A DNA stretch of 64,000 nt from Fundidesulfovibrio putealis DSM 16056 (GCF_000429325.1 NZ_AUBQ01000019.1:1-64000), one strand, 5' to 3'; positions 16,740 through 28,317 are shown, numbered from the stretch's first letter. Notes: generated from the sequence alone by a model not told the origin. Numbers and translations are program-made.

Positions 16740-17260
16740 TATAGAGCTTTGTGGACCGGCCGCGCCTCCGGCTCTCCCACCTTTCGCTCGTGTGGCGTTC
16801 TCAAAATACGTTCTTACACTACATGGCCTTAAGCCAAGAGAACCATTGATTTTGTTTGTGAAAAACATGTTCATGTCTTTCACAAACGCGACACTGCGGC
16901 AAAGCGACTTTCCTTTCCCTTGACCTTCCCCGGATGCAGGTCCACACAGCATGTATGGCCCTCCTGCGTGTGCTGCTCCTGCTTGCCTGCCTGCTTATCG
17001 TGAGCGAGGTTACTCTCTCCGGGTGTCCTCCCCAATGCGGACCCTCACCCGATTTGTCGTGCTCTGCGCCCTGACAGGGCTGAACGAGTGTCCCGACAGC
17101 CCCAAGACATCTCACCGGAACCAATGCCCCGCGCCTGGGTCTTCCTGCGCCTGAAATTCGAGTCGTCGCTTCCCAAATCAGTATTTTCGCGTTAATCAGA
17201 AAGCAGTCCTGACTATTTTTTGCGTCGCCCGCCGGTAGACGCTCCCAAGGAGACCCTCCG
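16740..17260. other. 520-bp gene-free region between thyX and the lactate dehydrogenase gene
   Basis: No credible coding frame. The only clear structure is the 34-bp palindrome at 16854-16887. The rest probably holds the promoter and leader of the 17261 gene, whose ribosome binding site (CAAGGAGA) lies just before the ATG. Confidence 0.6.
16854..16887. promoter_or_regulatory. 34-bp near-perfect palindrome, candidate operator upstream of the lactate dehydrogenase gene
   Basis: The left half, GTTTGTGAAAAACATGT (16854-16870), matches the reverse complement of the right half, TCATGTCTTTCACAAAC (16871-16887), at 15 of 17 positions. Without a U-tract it is not a terminator. The length fits a dimer or tetramer of a regulator binding both arms (TTTGTGAAA / TTTCACAAA) and the inner ACATG/CATGT. 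Confidence 0.55.
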
Positions 17261-20104
<2,844 letters not shown>

Positions 20105-20120
20105 GGAAGATATAAGAGAA

Positions 20121-20158
20121 GATGCCTCCGGCGGCCAGGGGGAGAAGCCTCCCCCTGG
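20121..20158. repeat. Post-gene repeat: GATGCCTCCGGCGGCCAG plus hairpin, copy 1
   Basis: GATGCCTCCGGCGGCCAG at 20121-20138 recurs exactly at 28998-29015. Both follow closely after a stop codon and both run into a hairpin, here CCAGGGGGAG / CTCCCCCTGG (20135-20158). The shared module with different stems suggests a mobile or convergent terminator-type element. Confidence 0.7.
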
Positions 20159-20210
20159 ACCCGGCTTTCCGCTTCGCGCCGTGCGCGGGAGTGTTGTGGT
20201 GGGCGGGTCT

Positions 20211-20317
20211 GGAGGCTGGGGACTGTCCCGTTCGTGTCCTGGCGGGCGGGCGAGAACCGATTTGAAGACGATTCGTCGCCCGCCCGCCAGAACCCGACCG
20301 TGACAGCCCCAGCCTCC
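20211..20317. repeat. Long imperfect inverted repeat
   Basis: Outer arms GGAGGCTGGGG...CTGTC (20211-20227) and GACAGCCCCAGCCTCC (20302-20317), and inner arms CTGGCGGGCGGGCGA (20239-20253) and TCGCCCGCCCGCCAG (20276-20290), can fold into one long cruciform. It is not coding and not a standard terminator. Confidence 0.6.
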
Positions 20318-20378
20318 AGCCCCAGTCTCCGGTTCTGGTCGGAGTCGGGGGGCGGGGTCGGAAAAAGGCGATTTCAAG

Positions 20379-20426
20379 AATTAAAAACCCTGAAGCGCGG
20401 CTTTGCGCGCTTCAGGGTTTTTAATT
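20379..20426. terminator. Bidirectional intrinsic terminator with a 21-bp perfect stem
   Basis: The arm at 20379-20399 (AATTAAAAACCCTG...) is the exact reverse complement of 20406-20426 around the loop GCTTTG. A-rich and T-rich outer ends allow termination in both directions, separating the lactate dehydrogenase gene from the convergent peroxiredoxin unit. Confidence 0.85.
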
Positions 20427-20456
20427 GGGCAATATTTAAAGCTGTAGCAGTATGTT

Positions 20457-20540
20457 ACGCGAAGCTAATGCAGGGTCCAGGGGGATCATCCCCCTGGCGG
20501 GTCCAGGGCAGAGCCCTGGTGGGGTCCGGGGCGAAGCCCC
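20457..20540. repeat. Dispersed 84-bp hairpin-rich repeat, copy A
   Basis: Nearly identical to 29221-29304. It contains three successive small hairpins: CCAGGGGGATCATCCCCCTGG-type, CCAGGGC...GCCCTGG and GGGGCGAAGCCCC. Here it lies just downstream of the 3' end of the minus-strand wHTH gene. Confidence 0.8.
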
Positions 20541-20549
20541 GCCAGCCTC

Positions 20550-20771
20550 TCACAATTTCAGCTTCTCCTGCCCAAGCGGCGTAGGACGCAGCGTGCCCCC
20601 GGCTTCTTCCAGAAGGCCCTCGTCGATAAGGGCGCGGGTCAGCATCCGCACCCGGTACAGGGGGAGCTTGGTCGCTGCGGCAGCGTTGTCGACGTTGCCG
20701 TGGGCGGCCAGTGCTTCCAGTCCCTGGCGTCCGAGTTCGGTGAGGGTCCCGTCGGGTTTGACGCAGGCCAC
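20550..20771 (-). CDS. Small winged-helix-like protein downstream of the peroxiredoxin
   Basis: 73 aa from the GTG at 20771; the frame is open to an ATG at 20810 inside the peroxiredoxin gene. The sequence VKPDGTLTELGRQGLEALAAHG...ATKLPLYRVRMLTRALIDEGLLEE reads as a winged helix with a recognition-helix-like PLYRVRMLTRALI. It could be a DNA-binding regulator. It lies 2 bp after the peroxiredoxin stop, with AAGAAGAG 9 nt before the GTG, so it is co-transcribed and perhaps translationally coupled. Confidence 0.6.
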   Translation of the reverse strand: MACVKPDGTLTELGRQGLEALAAHGNVDNAAAATKLPLYRVRMLTRALIDEGLLEEAGGTLRPTPLGQEKLKL

Positions 20772-20773
20772 GG

Positions 20774-21442
20774 CTACAGGCTCTTCTTGCAAAAGAACCA
20801 GTCCACGCATTCGATGCCTTCGGCCTTCACGCGCTCGTCAGCGGCGTCCTGGGTGCGTGGCGGCGGCATGATCACCTTGTCTCCGGGCCTCCAGTTGGCG
20901 GGGGTGCCCACGGAGTTGGCGTCGGTGACCTGAAGCGCGTCAACGAGTCGAAGAATCTCGTCGGTGTTTCGTCCGGTGGTCAGGGGATAGTAGATCACGG
21001 CGCGCACGGTGAGCTTGGGGTCGATGACGAACACGCAGCGCGAGGTCTCGGTCTTGGATTCGCCGGGCATTATCATGCCGTAGAGTTCGGCCACCTGACG
21101 CGAGAGGTCGGCCACCAGGGGAAATTCGATTTTGGTCCCGAATTTTTCCTCGATGCTGCGCACCCAGGCGATGTGCGAGAAGATGGAGTCGATGGACAGG
21201 CCCAGGAGTTCGCAGTTTCTGGCGCGAAGCTCACCGTGGATGGCGGCGAAGGCCAGGAATTCGGTGGTGCAGACCGGGGTGAAGTCCGCCGGATGGGAGA
21301 AGAAGACCAGCCAGGAACCTTTGAAGTCTTCCAGGCGCAGCACGCCGTGTGTGGATTCGGCCTCGAAGGCGGGGGCGGGGTCGCCGATGCGCGGCAGGCG
21401 GGGCGGGCAGGGGGAGATGCCTGGGGATATATTCTGGTCCAT
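20774..21442 (-). CDS. Peroxiredoxin, Prx6 (1-Cys) subfamily
   Basis: 222 aa; reduces hydrogen peroxide and organic peroxides. The peroxidatic cysteine is C58 in PADFTPVCTTE. The downstream Prx6 blocks PLVADLSRQVAELYGM and RAVIYYPLTTGRNTDEILR are present. The C-terminus has ECVDWFFCKKSL, whose two cysteines resemble the extra cysteines of archaeal-type Prx6 proteins that resolve the sulfenate, so it may work as a 2-Cys enzyme. It lies 63 bp downstream of glnD on the same strand. Oxidative-stress defence fits an anaerobe exposed to oxygen. Confidence 0.9.
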   Translation of the reverse strand: MDQNISPGISPCPPRLPRIGDPAPAFEAESTHGVLRLEDFKGSWLVFFSHPADFTPVCTTEFLAFAAIHGELRARNCELLGLSIDSIFSHIAWVRSIEEKFGTKIEFPLVADLSRQVAELYGMIMPGESKTETSRCVFVIDPKLTVRAVIYYPLTTGRNTDEILRLVDALQVTDANSVGTPANWRPGDKVIMPPPRTQDAADERVKAEGIECVDWFFCKKSL

Positions 21443-21505
21443 GAATTCCTCCTGAAGGGCTAGGGATAGTTTCTTGATAGCCCATCAGGAGAGGAAAAGT
21501 CCACC

Positions 21506-24082
21506 TCAGGCCAGACCGGCCAGGAGAATGTGCGTGATTTCGTCGATGCGCTGGGAGTCTGTGACTTTGCGGCCTTTCTGGGCGCGCACGTAGAACACGT
21601 CGTAGACCTCCAGCCCGTGGGTGTCGATCTTGGCCATGTGCACGTCAAGCTCCAATGAATCCAGGGCCACGGCGATGTCGTAGAGCCTTCCCAGCCGATC
21701 GGAGGCTTTGACTTCCAGGCGGGTGAAGTACTCGGATGAGTCATTGTCCACGCCGACGCTGGGCCGGATGCCCATGTCGGGCGGGCGCGGCGTCAGGGGG
21801 GAGGCGCGCTTCTCCTGGATGCGGTAGTCCAGCGAGAGCTTGCCGGTGAGGGCGTAGCGCAGCGCGCGGCGCACCCTGGCCCAGAGTTCGTCCGGGAAGA
21901 GGTTGTCCGGCGGATTGGCGGTCTGGTAGGTGTGGAGCTCGGTTGCGTCGCTCCAGAGGAAGAAATCGGCGGAACGGATGTTGATGCCGTGCAGGGCCAG
22001 CACCCCGGCCATGGTGGCGAAGAGCCCGGGCTGGTGCCTCGCTGCGAGCGTAACGCTCCAGCCGTCGCCTGCGGGGGAGGGGGTGGCCTCGATGATGGCC
22101 ACTCCGATCCCGGCCTTGCTGGCGGGGCGCATGCGCGAGTCCTCTTCCAGGGCTTCGTCCAGTCGGGCCAGCAGATGCAGGTCGCCAAGAATGTCGGTGG
22201 CGGAGCGGGAGAGCAGGTAGCGGGGAGGCATGGCGTCCAGGCAGGCTTCCAGCCGTTCCGCAGAGAAGAGGTCCTTGGCCTTGGCGTACAGGTCGTCGCG
22301 AAGGTGCAGCATGGCCTGGGCGTCTCCAGCGTCAAACAGGGAGCCTCCCTCCAGCATGGAGAACACCCGCGCGTGCAGGCCGCCGATGAGGCTGGCCTTC
22401 CAGTCGTTCCAGGCGGAGGGGCCGGTGGCCTGGGAGTCGGCCATGGTCAGGAGCAGCAGCATGTCCAGGCGCTCGGGCGTGGAGACGCGCTGGGCCGTGG
22501 CGGCCAGCACGTCGCGGTCGGAGATGTCGCGGCGCATGGCGGTGTCGGCCAGCAGCAGATGGCGCAGCACCAAAAAGCTCACGTCGGAGAGGGCGTCCTC
22601 GTCCAGGCCGAAGCGGGACAGGGCCTCGCGGGTCAGGTCCACGCCCTTCTCGGAGTGCGCGCCGCCCAGGCCCTTGCCGATGTCGTGGAAGAGCGCCCCC
22701 AGGAAAAGGCGCTCGGGGTGTGGCAGCCGGGCGTAGACGTGATGCCAGGGATGCTCCGGCAGCGCGGCCTTCTTGAGTTCGAGGATGGTCTCCAGGGTGT
22801 GTCGGCCTACCGGATGGATGTGGAACACGTCGTACTGCACCATGTGCTGCACACGCCCGAATTCGGGGACCAGCGCCCCGAGCACACCGGTCTCCAGCAT
22901 GTCGGTGAGTGCCGCGTCGCCGCCGGGTTCCAGGAGCGCCTTGCGCAGCAGCGCGAAGGCCCGCTCGCCGCCCTCGGCGGTGGCCGCGAAGCTGGCGATC
23001 TCGGGGATGGCGGCCTCTATGCCACGCCGCGCGGAAAGCGAGAGCGGCTCTCCCAGGCGCAGGGAGTGGCCGAAAATGTCCAGGACGTCGCCGGGGCTGA
23101 CCGAACTGAGCCCTTCGGTGAAGTCCAGGCCGTCTCGGGTGAGCACAACGTTTGCGCCCAGCGGCTTGGCTGGCGCGGGGGCAGGGGGGACGGCGTTGCC
23201 AAGCAGCGGCCAGAGGGCGCGGTGCAGGGTGCGGATCTCGGCCATGATGCGGTGCAGTTCTGTCAGGAAGGCCTCGACGCCGCGGATGGCTCCGGCTGCC
23301 TCGAAACCCAGGCGGCGGGCCAGTTCGCGCTGGGCGTCCAGGCTCAGATGGTCGTCCTTGCGGTTCAGCACCACGTGGAGGTGGTTGCGCACCACGAGCA
23401 GAAATTCCAGATGTCCTTCCAGGACGGCGAGCCATTCGGCGGGGAGCCCTGCGCCGCTCAGGCGCGAGAGCGTGTCCAACCAGCGTACCTGATGCACGTC
23501 GCGAAGGCCGCCCAGGGCTTCCTTGAGATTGGGCTCAAGCATCCCCGACGCGTCGCCGTAGCGGGATGCGCGGCTTCTGTTCTGCCCTTCCAGCCAGGTC
23601 TTGAAGTCCGTTGCGCGTCCGGGCAGGAGCTTTTTGTCGCGACGTTTGACGAAATCGTCGAATATTTGCCGGTCTCCGGCCAGAAAACGCGTGTCGATCA
23701 GGGAGGCGAATACCTGCCAGTCCGTGGCGGCAAGTTCCAGGCATTCGTCGGTTGAGCGTACTCCATGTCCCAGGTCGGCCCCCAGGTCCCACAGCGGGAA
23801 GAACACAGCCTTGGCCAGTTCCTTGGCTTCCTCGGGGACTGAACGCCCGTAAAGCAGCAGCACGTCTATGTCCGAGCGTGGACACAGTTCGGAGCGCCCG
23901 TAGCCGCCTACGGCCACGACGGCGAAAGGGATCGTGCTGGGGGGGAGTTCCGTCAGGCGGTTTCGGAAATAGTCGTCGAAGGCAATTGCGTGTTTTTGAC
24001 AAAAACCGACGCCGGGGGCTTCCAGGAGCTTCCGGCGTTTTCTGTCCAGGCTGCGGACTGCTTTTGAGGTGGGGCGTGCCAT
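21506..24082 (-). CDS. glnD: Bifunctional PII uridylyltransferase / uridylyl-removing enzyme GlnD
   Basis: 858 aa; senses glutamine and adds or removes UMP on PII. The nucleotidyltransferase motif GGYGRSELCPRSDIDVLLLY is at residues 59-78 with the metal-binding D71 and D73. The HD domain for de-uridylylation follows in the middle (FLGALFHDIGKGLGGAHSEKG). Two C-terminal ACT domains bind glutamine (LFATMAGVLALHGINIRSAD; GRLYDIAVALDSLELDVHMAKI). It lies just downstream of its substrate gene glnB but behind a terminator, so it is partly uncoupled from amtB-glnB. The start at 24082 lacks an obvious Shine-Dalgarno because the terminator stem occupies that place. Confidence 0.93.
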   Translation of the reverse strand: MARPTSKAVRSLDRKRRKLLEAPGVGFCQKHAIAFDDYFRNRLTELPPSTIPFAVVAVGGYGRSELCPRSDIDVLLLYGRSVPEEAKELAKAVFFPLWDLGADLGHGVRSTDECLELAATDWQVFASLIDTRFLAGDRQIFDDFVKRRDKKLLPGRATDFKTWLEGQNRSRASRYGDASGMLEPNLKEALGGLRDVHQVRWLDTLSRLSGAGLPAEWLAVLEGHLEFLLVVRNHLHVVLNRKDDHLSLDAQRELARRLGFEAAGAIRGVEAFLTELHRIMAEIRTLHRALWPLLGNAVPPAPAPAKPLGANVVLTRDGLDFTEGLSSVSPGDVLDIFGHSLRLGEPLSLSARRGIEAAIPEIASFAATAEGGERAFALLRKALLEPGGDAALTDMLETGVLGALVPEFGRVQHMVQYDVFHIHPVGRHTLETILELKKAALPEHPWHHVYARLPHPERLFLGALFHDIGKGLGGAHSEKGVDLTREALSRFGLDEDALSDVSFLVLRHLLLADTAMRRDISDRDVLAATAQRVSTPERLDMLLLLTMADSQATGPSAWNDWKASLIGGLHARVFSMLEGGSLFDAGDAQAMLHLRDDLYAKAKDLFSAERLEACLDAMPPRYLLSRSATDILGDLHLLARLDEALEEDSRMRPASKAGIGVAIIEATPSPAGDGWSVTLAARHQPGLFATMAGVLALHGINIRSADFFLWSDATELHTYQTANPPDNLFPDELWARVRRALRYALTGKLSLDYRIQEKRASPLTPRPPDMGIRPSVGVDNDSSEYFTRLEVKASDRLGRLYDIAVALDSLELDVHMAKIDTHGLEVYDVFYVRAQKGRKVTDSQRIDEITHILLAGLA

Positions 24083-24083
24083 G

Positions 24084-24113
24084 AAAAAGGAGGGGCCGCA
24101 GCGCGGCCCCTCC
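24084..24113 (-). terminator. Intrinsic terminator between glnB and glnD
   Basis: Perfect 11-bp stem GGAGGGGCCGC (24089-24099) / GCGGCCCCTCC (24103-24113), loop AGC, then TTTTT on the minus strand, ending 1 bp before the glnD ATG. Read-through would be needed for an amtB-glnB-glnD transcript. Confidence 0.85.
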
Positions 24114-24125
24114 GTGTGAGTCGGG

Positions 24126-24467
<342 letters not shown>

Positions 24468-24476
24468 TTAGACTCC

Positions 24477-25688
24477 TTAGTTCTGATAGCCGGTTTCGCC
24501 GTGCTGGCTGACGTCCAGACCCTTGTTCTCGTCTTCCTCGTTGACGCGGACCTTGATGATCGCGTTCACGATGTACAGGATGACGAGCGTGCCCACGAAG
24601 CAGAACACCCAGGTGGCCACCACGGAGATGAACTGGCTCCAGAGCAGATCGGGGTTGCCGTAAAGCAGGCCGTCGTTGCCGACCTCGTTCACGGCCTTGG
24701 TGGCGAACAGGCCGGTGGCCAGCGCGCCCCAGGTGCCGCCCAGGCCGTGCACGCCCACAACGTCCAGGGCGTCATCATACTTGAAGATGTGCTTCATGTT
24801 AACACCCAAATAGCACACCAGGCCGCCGACCAGACCGATGATGATGGAGGCCATGGGGGTGACGAAACCAGCGGCCGGGGTGATGGCGACCAGACCGGCG
24901 ACCGCGCCGGAGGCCAGGCCCAGGGTGGTGGGCTTGCCGCGATGCATCCACTCCGCGAAGATCCAGGAGAGGGAAGCGGCGGCGGCGGCCAGGTGGGTGG
25001 TGACGAAGGCCGAGGCGGCCAGATCGCCAGCGGACAGCGCGCTGCCTGCGTTGAAGCCGAACCAGCCGAACCACAGGATACCGGCGCCGAGGATGGTCAT
25101 CGGCAGGTTATGAGGGATGAAGGGCTCGCGGCCGTAGTTCTTGCGCTTGCCCAGGAAGAGGCAGAAGGCCAGGGCGGAAGCGCCGGAGCTCATGTGGACG
25201 ACCGCGCCGCCGGCGAAGTCGAGCGCGCCAAGGCCGGCCAGCCAGCCGCCGCCCCACACCCAGTGGGCAAGGGGGTTGTAGATGCAGATGGCCCAGATCA
25301 GGCTGAAAAGAAGGAAGGCGCTGAAGCGGATGCGTTCCGCGAAGGCGCCGGAAATGAGTGCCGGGGTGATGACTGCGAACATCATCTGGAAGGCCATGAA
25401 GGCCAGGTGGGGCACGGTCTTGGCGAGGTCGTTGGGCTTATCCATGCCCGCCAGGTTGAGGTAGTCCAGGCCGCCCACGATGCCGCCGATGTCGGACCCG
25501 AAGGCCATGGTGTAGCCGAGGATGGCCCACTCGATGGAGATCAGGCCGATGAGCACATAGCTGTGCATCAGGGTGGCCAGGACGTTTTTGGAGCGGACCA
25601 TGCCGCCGTAGAAAAGACCAAGCCCGGGAGTCATGAGCAATACCAGGGCAGCCGAGATGAGAATGAAAGCTGTGTCCGCCGCGTTCAT
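24477..25688 (-). CDS. amtB: Ammonium transporter AmtB
   Basis: 403-aa inner-membrane channel for ammonium with about 11 hydrophobic helices and no long cleaved leader. Amt signatures are visible: MTPGLGLFYGGMVRSKNVL near the N-terminus, HWVWGGGWLAGLGALDFAGG with the twin-His neighbourhood, and the late GVHGLGGTWGALATGLFA. The ATG follows AGGAGGG. It is the first gene of the amtB-glnB unit; upstream is a 445-bp AT-rich region shared with a divergent sensor gene. Confidence 0.95.
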   Translation of the reverse strand: MNAADTAFILISAALVLLMTPGLGLFYGGMVRSKNVLATLMHSYVLIGLISIEWAILGYTMAFGSDIGGIVGGLDYLNLAGMDKPNDLAKTVPHLAFMAFQMMFAVITPALISGAFAERIRFSAFLLFSLIWAICIYNPLAHWVWGGGWLAGLGALDFAGGAVVHMSSGASALAFCLFLGKRKNYGREPFIPHNLPMTILGAGILWFGWFGFNAGSALSAGDLAASAFVTTHLAAAAASLSWIFAEWMHRGKPTTLGLASGAVAGLVAITPAAGFVTPMASIIIGLVGGLVCYLGVNMKHIFKYDDALDVVGVHGLGGTWGALATGLFATKAVNEVGNDGLLYGNPDLLWSQFISVVATWVFCFVGTLVILYIVNAIIKVRVNEEDENKGLDVSQHGETGYQN

Positions 25689-26133
25689 CAGATAACCCTC
25701 CTGTTTTCGATGCTGGCTTCCGGCAGGACTCCCCTGCCGGAAGCCTCGTGCCTGCCTTTGTTGTAACCGGGAGTTTCCTGCCTGCTCTGTCCGGCTTGGG
25801 CGGCACGGCTAGAGAATTAACGACGTTTTTACACTTTTGCAAGTTTTTTGTGGAATCAGACATTTTCAGGATAAGCGGTTCAAAAATGTCAGCATGGTGA
25901 GATTTGGCTGTTAATTGCTTAAATTAGTATGTTTTTTTTGGCAAGTGGCCCTTGGTTTCGTGTGGATATTTTTTTACAAAATATGCAAATTTTTTCAATT
26001 GGAGCGGTTTCGTCCAGGTGGGTGCAGAAACAGGCCATCCTGGAGCAGGAACTTTTGTCGTTTACCAGCTTGCCATGCCCGCTGGTTTGGGACAAAGATA
26101 CGGATAAGCCTGTAAACCATTTCAGGAACTCAC
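25689..26133. other. AT-rich 445-bp divergent intergenic region (amtB / sensor gene)
   Basis: No gene seen. Markedly AT-rich compared with the core, with T-runs at 25930-25938 and 25970-25976. I looked for a sigma-54 promoter for amtB; TTCCACAAAAAACTTGCA (minus strand, about 25837-25854) has the -12 TTGC but lacks GG at -24, so it is not convincing. Confidence 0.45.
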
Positions 26134-27600
26134 ATGGCCGAAACGCTCCCTGCTGCCAAATGCATACTCACCGTGGACGACGACATTTCCGTGCGGGCCA
26201 CCATAGCCGCCTGGATCGAGGACACAGGGTACACACCCATACAGGCCTCAAGCGGCGTGGAGGGATTGGAAAAGCTCGCGCAACACAAGCCCGACCTCGT
26301 CCTTCTGGACCTTCGCATGCCGGTCATGGACGGCCTTGCCTTCCTGGATGAAAAGAAGAGGCTCGGAGACGACACACCCGTCATCGTTGTCTCCGGCAGG
26401 GCGGACCTGCAGGACGCCATCCGCGCCTTCCGCCTGGGAGCCTGGGATTACATCACCAAGCCCATCGAGAGCTTCGAGCTGCTGGAACACGCGGTATCAG
26501 TGATCTTCGAACGCCGGGATATGGCCTTGAAGATCCGGCAGGCCGAGGCGCGCTATACCAATCTGGTCCAGAACATACCGCTGGTGATCTTCAGCCTGGA
26601 TGAGAACCTCAACCTTCAGTTCGTGAACCGTGCCAGCCAGAGCATGCTCGGTTTCTCCCGCGAGGAGGCCCTGGAGTCGCCCGGCTGGCTGCTGGAACGC
26701 ATCCACCCCGACGACCGGGACCGCGTCCGTCAGGTGCTCCAGGGCAGCCTGGACGACTGCACCCTCACGTTTTCCAAAACCTGCCGCCTGCTTCACAGGA
26801 CCGGGCGCGTAGTCCACGGCATCCTGAAGTCCGTGCCTTTGGGCAGTTGCGACGCAGGGTACGGCCGTCCCGTGGTGGAAGGAATCATCCTGGACATAAC
26901 CGATCGGCTGATGCTGGAAAAGTATCTGGTGCAGAAGGAGAAGGTGAAGACGCTGGGAGCGATCTCCGCCGAAGTGGCTCATGAGATACGCAACCCGCTC
27001 ATGTCCATCGGGGGGTTCGCGCGCAGGCTCCTGAAAAAGTCTCCGGGTTTGGCTGAAGCCGAGATCATTCTCGGGGAGGCACAACGCCTGGAGCGCATCC
27101 TGGACCGTATCCGGGACTACCTGAGCCCCGTGCGACTGCACCGGACCGCCATCCTGCTCTCGGACGTGGTGCGCGACTGCCTGGAATTGCTCTCGCCGGA
27201 ACTGGACGCCAACGGAGTGAGCCCCTCATTGGATGTGGAGCCGGACATCACCGCCGTGGAGGAAGACCCTGACCTGTTGACCCAGGTGGTCATAAACCTC
27301 ATCCGTTCCACCCTCACCACGTTGGCGCCGCAGGGCCGCATGTGGATACGGGCTTTCGTGAGCGAGCAGTTCCTGCATCTGGAGATCGGCGGGGATCAGG
27401 CCGCGCCGGTGGAAGACGTGGAAAAGGTGTTTCTGCCCTTTGACGAAGGGGGGGACACCATAGGGCTGCCGTTCTGCTATCGGCTGCTGCGCACCATGGG
27501 CGGCGCGCTGGCCTTTGAACAGCGCGACGGCAAGGGGTTCTACACCATGAGCGTCCCGCGCGGCGAGCACGGCCCGACCGGCTTCAAGAGCCAGCGCTGA
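26134..27600 (+). CDS. REC-PAS-histidine kinase hybrid with degenerate ATPase domain
   Basis: 488 aa. The receiver domain (8-125) has phosphoacceptor D59 (LVLLDLRMPVMDG) and lysine in YITKP. A PAS domain (about 138-265) is followed by a DHp helix with H283 in EVAHEIRNPLMS. The C-terminal ATPase is odd: the N-box reads NLIRSTLTTL, with Ser where Asn is expected, and no clear G1 DxGxG box is present (FDEGGDTIGLPFC). It may dimerise and be phosphorylated or act as a phosphatase rather than autophosphorylate. The location, divergent from amtB, hints at nitrogen signalling but proves nothing. There is no membrane segment. Confidence 0.8.
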   Translation: MAETLPAAKCILTVDDDISVRATIAAWIEDTGYTPIQASSGVEGLEKLAQHKPDLVLLDLRMPVMDGLAFLDEKKRLGDDTPVIVVSGRADLQDAIRAFRLGAWDYITKPIESFELLEHAVSVIFERRDMALKIRQAEARYTNLVQNIPLVIFSLDENLNLQFVNRASQSMLGFSREEALESPGWLLERIHPDDRDRVRQVLQGSLDDCTLTFSKTCRLLHRTGRVVHGILKSVPLGSCDAGYGRPVVEGIILDITDRLMLEKYLVQKEKVKTLGAISAEVAHEIRNPLMSIGGFARRLLKKSPGLAEAEIILGEAQRLERILDRIRDYLSPVRLHRTAILLSDVVRDCLELLSPELDANGVSPSLDVEPDITAVEEDPDLLTQVVINLIRSTLTTLAPQGRMWIRAFVSEQFLHLEIGGDQAAPVEDVEKVFLPFDEGGDTIGLPFCYRLLRTMGGALAFEQRDGKGFYTMSVPRGEHGPTGFKSQR

Positions 27601-27685
27601 AGGCTCTGCCTGCGAGTCCCCCGGAATTGCGCTTCCGGTAAAACCGCCGCACTTCACATTTTGGTCTTTCGAGCGACGCTCAGGC

Positions 27686-28159
27686 TCAGAGCGAGCCCAC
27701 CCGGCTGAGGTTCCCCTCGATGCGCCGGTACAGCGTATTTTCCCTGCCGAGCTTGCCTTCCACCAGCGCCAGCGCCTGCCCGAATTCCTGGGCGGCCGCG
27801 TCCGGTCTGGACGCCAACAGATGCACCAGCCCCAGGTTGTTGCGCAGCTTCGCTTCGTACATGGATACTCCGGCGCTGCGGGCGAGGCCTATCCCCTCGG
27901 AGAGCAGCCGGTTCGCCACATCAAAATCGCCGTGCTGGCAGGCGTCCATTCCCTGTCGGTTCAGGCGCGTCATGGTCTTGGCCCGGCATCCGCACGAGCT
28001 GGACCCGCACCCAGGACCACCGAGGGAGCTGCAATTGCTCCCGCAGCCGCATCCGTCCGACTTGTGCCGGGCTGGCGCGGTCACTGCGCGCGAGCGCACC
28101 AGGGTCGAGAACATCTCGCTGGGTCGGGCTTTGGAACCGATGCTGGATTTCGTGGTCAT
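27686..28159 (-). CDS. TPR-type protein with a Gly/Cys-rich N-terminal cluster
   Basis: 157 aa from the ATG at 28159, chosen for its GGAGG site; the frame is open to 28204. After a basic N-terminus comes a cysteine-glycine stretch CGCGSNCSSLGGPGCGSSSC, followed by helical TPR-like repeats (MDACQHGDFDVANRLLSEGI, AKLRNNLGLVHLLASRPDAA). The Cys cluster could bind metal or FeS. A Fur-box-like site lies about 100 bp upstream, and the leader contains a strong hairpin. Function unknown; iron-related regulation is inferred from the site only. Confidence 0.75.
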   Translation of the reverse strand: MTTKSSIGSKARPSEMFSTLVRSRAVTAPARHKSDGCGCGSNCSSLGGPGCGSSSCGCRAKTMTRLNRQGMDACQHGDFDVANRLLSEGIGLARSAGVSMYEAKLRNNLGLVHLLASRPDAAAQEFGQALALVEGKLGRENTLYRRIEGNLSRVGSL

Positions 28160-28186
28160 ACGCACCTCCACGGTTTTTTGCGGAGA

Positions 28187-28224
28187 GTCGGGGCCGGACA
28201 CCACCCATGGACTCCGGCCCCGAC
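28187..28224. promoter_or_regulatory. Strong leader hairpin upstream of the Cys-rich TPR gene
   Basis: GTCGGGGCCGGA (28187-28198) is the exact complement of TCCGGCCCCGAC (28213-28224). No U-run follows on either strand, so it is not a simple terminator. It lies between the Fur-like site and the gene start, in the presumed 5' leader. Confidence 0.6.
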
Positions 28225-28253
28225 TTGTTCCACATGGCGTGAGGAGTGTTTAT

Positions 28254-28274
28254 TGAAAACGATTCTCAATGTCA
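28254..28274. promoter_or_regulatory. Fur-box-like site
   Basis: TGAAAACGATTCTCAATGTCA resembles the GATAATGATAATCATTATC-type Fur operator in its GA-A-A-GAT-TCAAT-TC pattern and partial dyad. It lies between two divergent genes, the Cys-rich TPR gene (minus) and the FkbM methyltransferase (plus), and could control either. Confidence 0.55.
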
Positions 28275-28317
28275 ATGCACTGTTTCACACTTTTTCGTTT
28301 CATGCCATACAAACCCC

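Noticed and set aside
16951-17154. 67-codon frame in the thyX-dehydrogenase gap
   Set aside because: No ribosome binding site or family pattern; composition typical of intergenic sequence.
21932-23755. 607-codon open frame antisense to glnD
   Set aside because: No start context or domain; glnD has all family motifs on the other strand.
25837-25854. Possible sigma-54 promoter for amtB
   Set aside because: The TTGC half is present but the GG at -24 is CA, so it does not fit the consensus.
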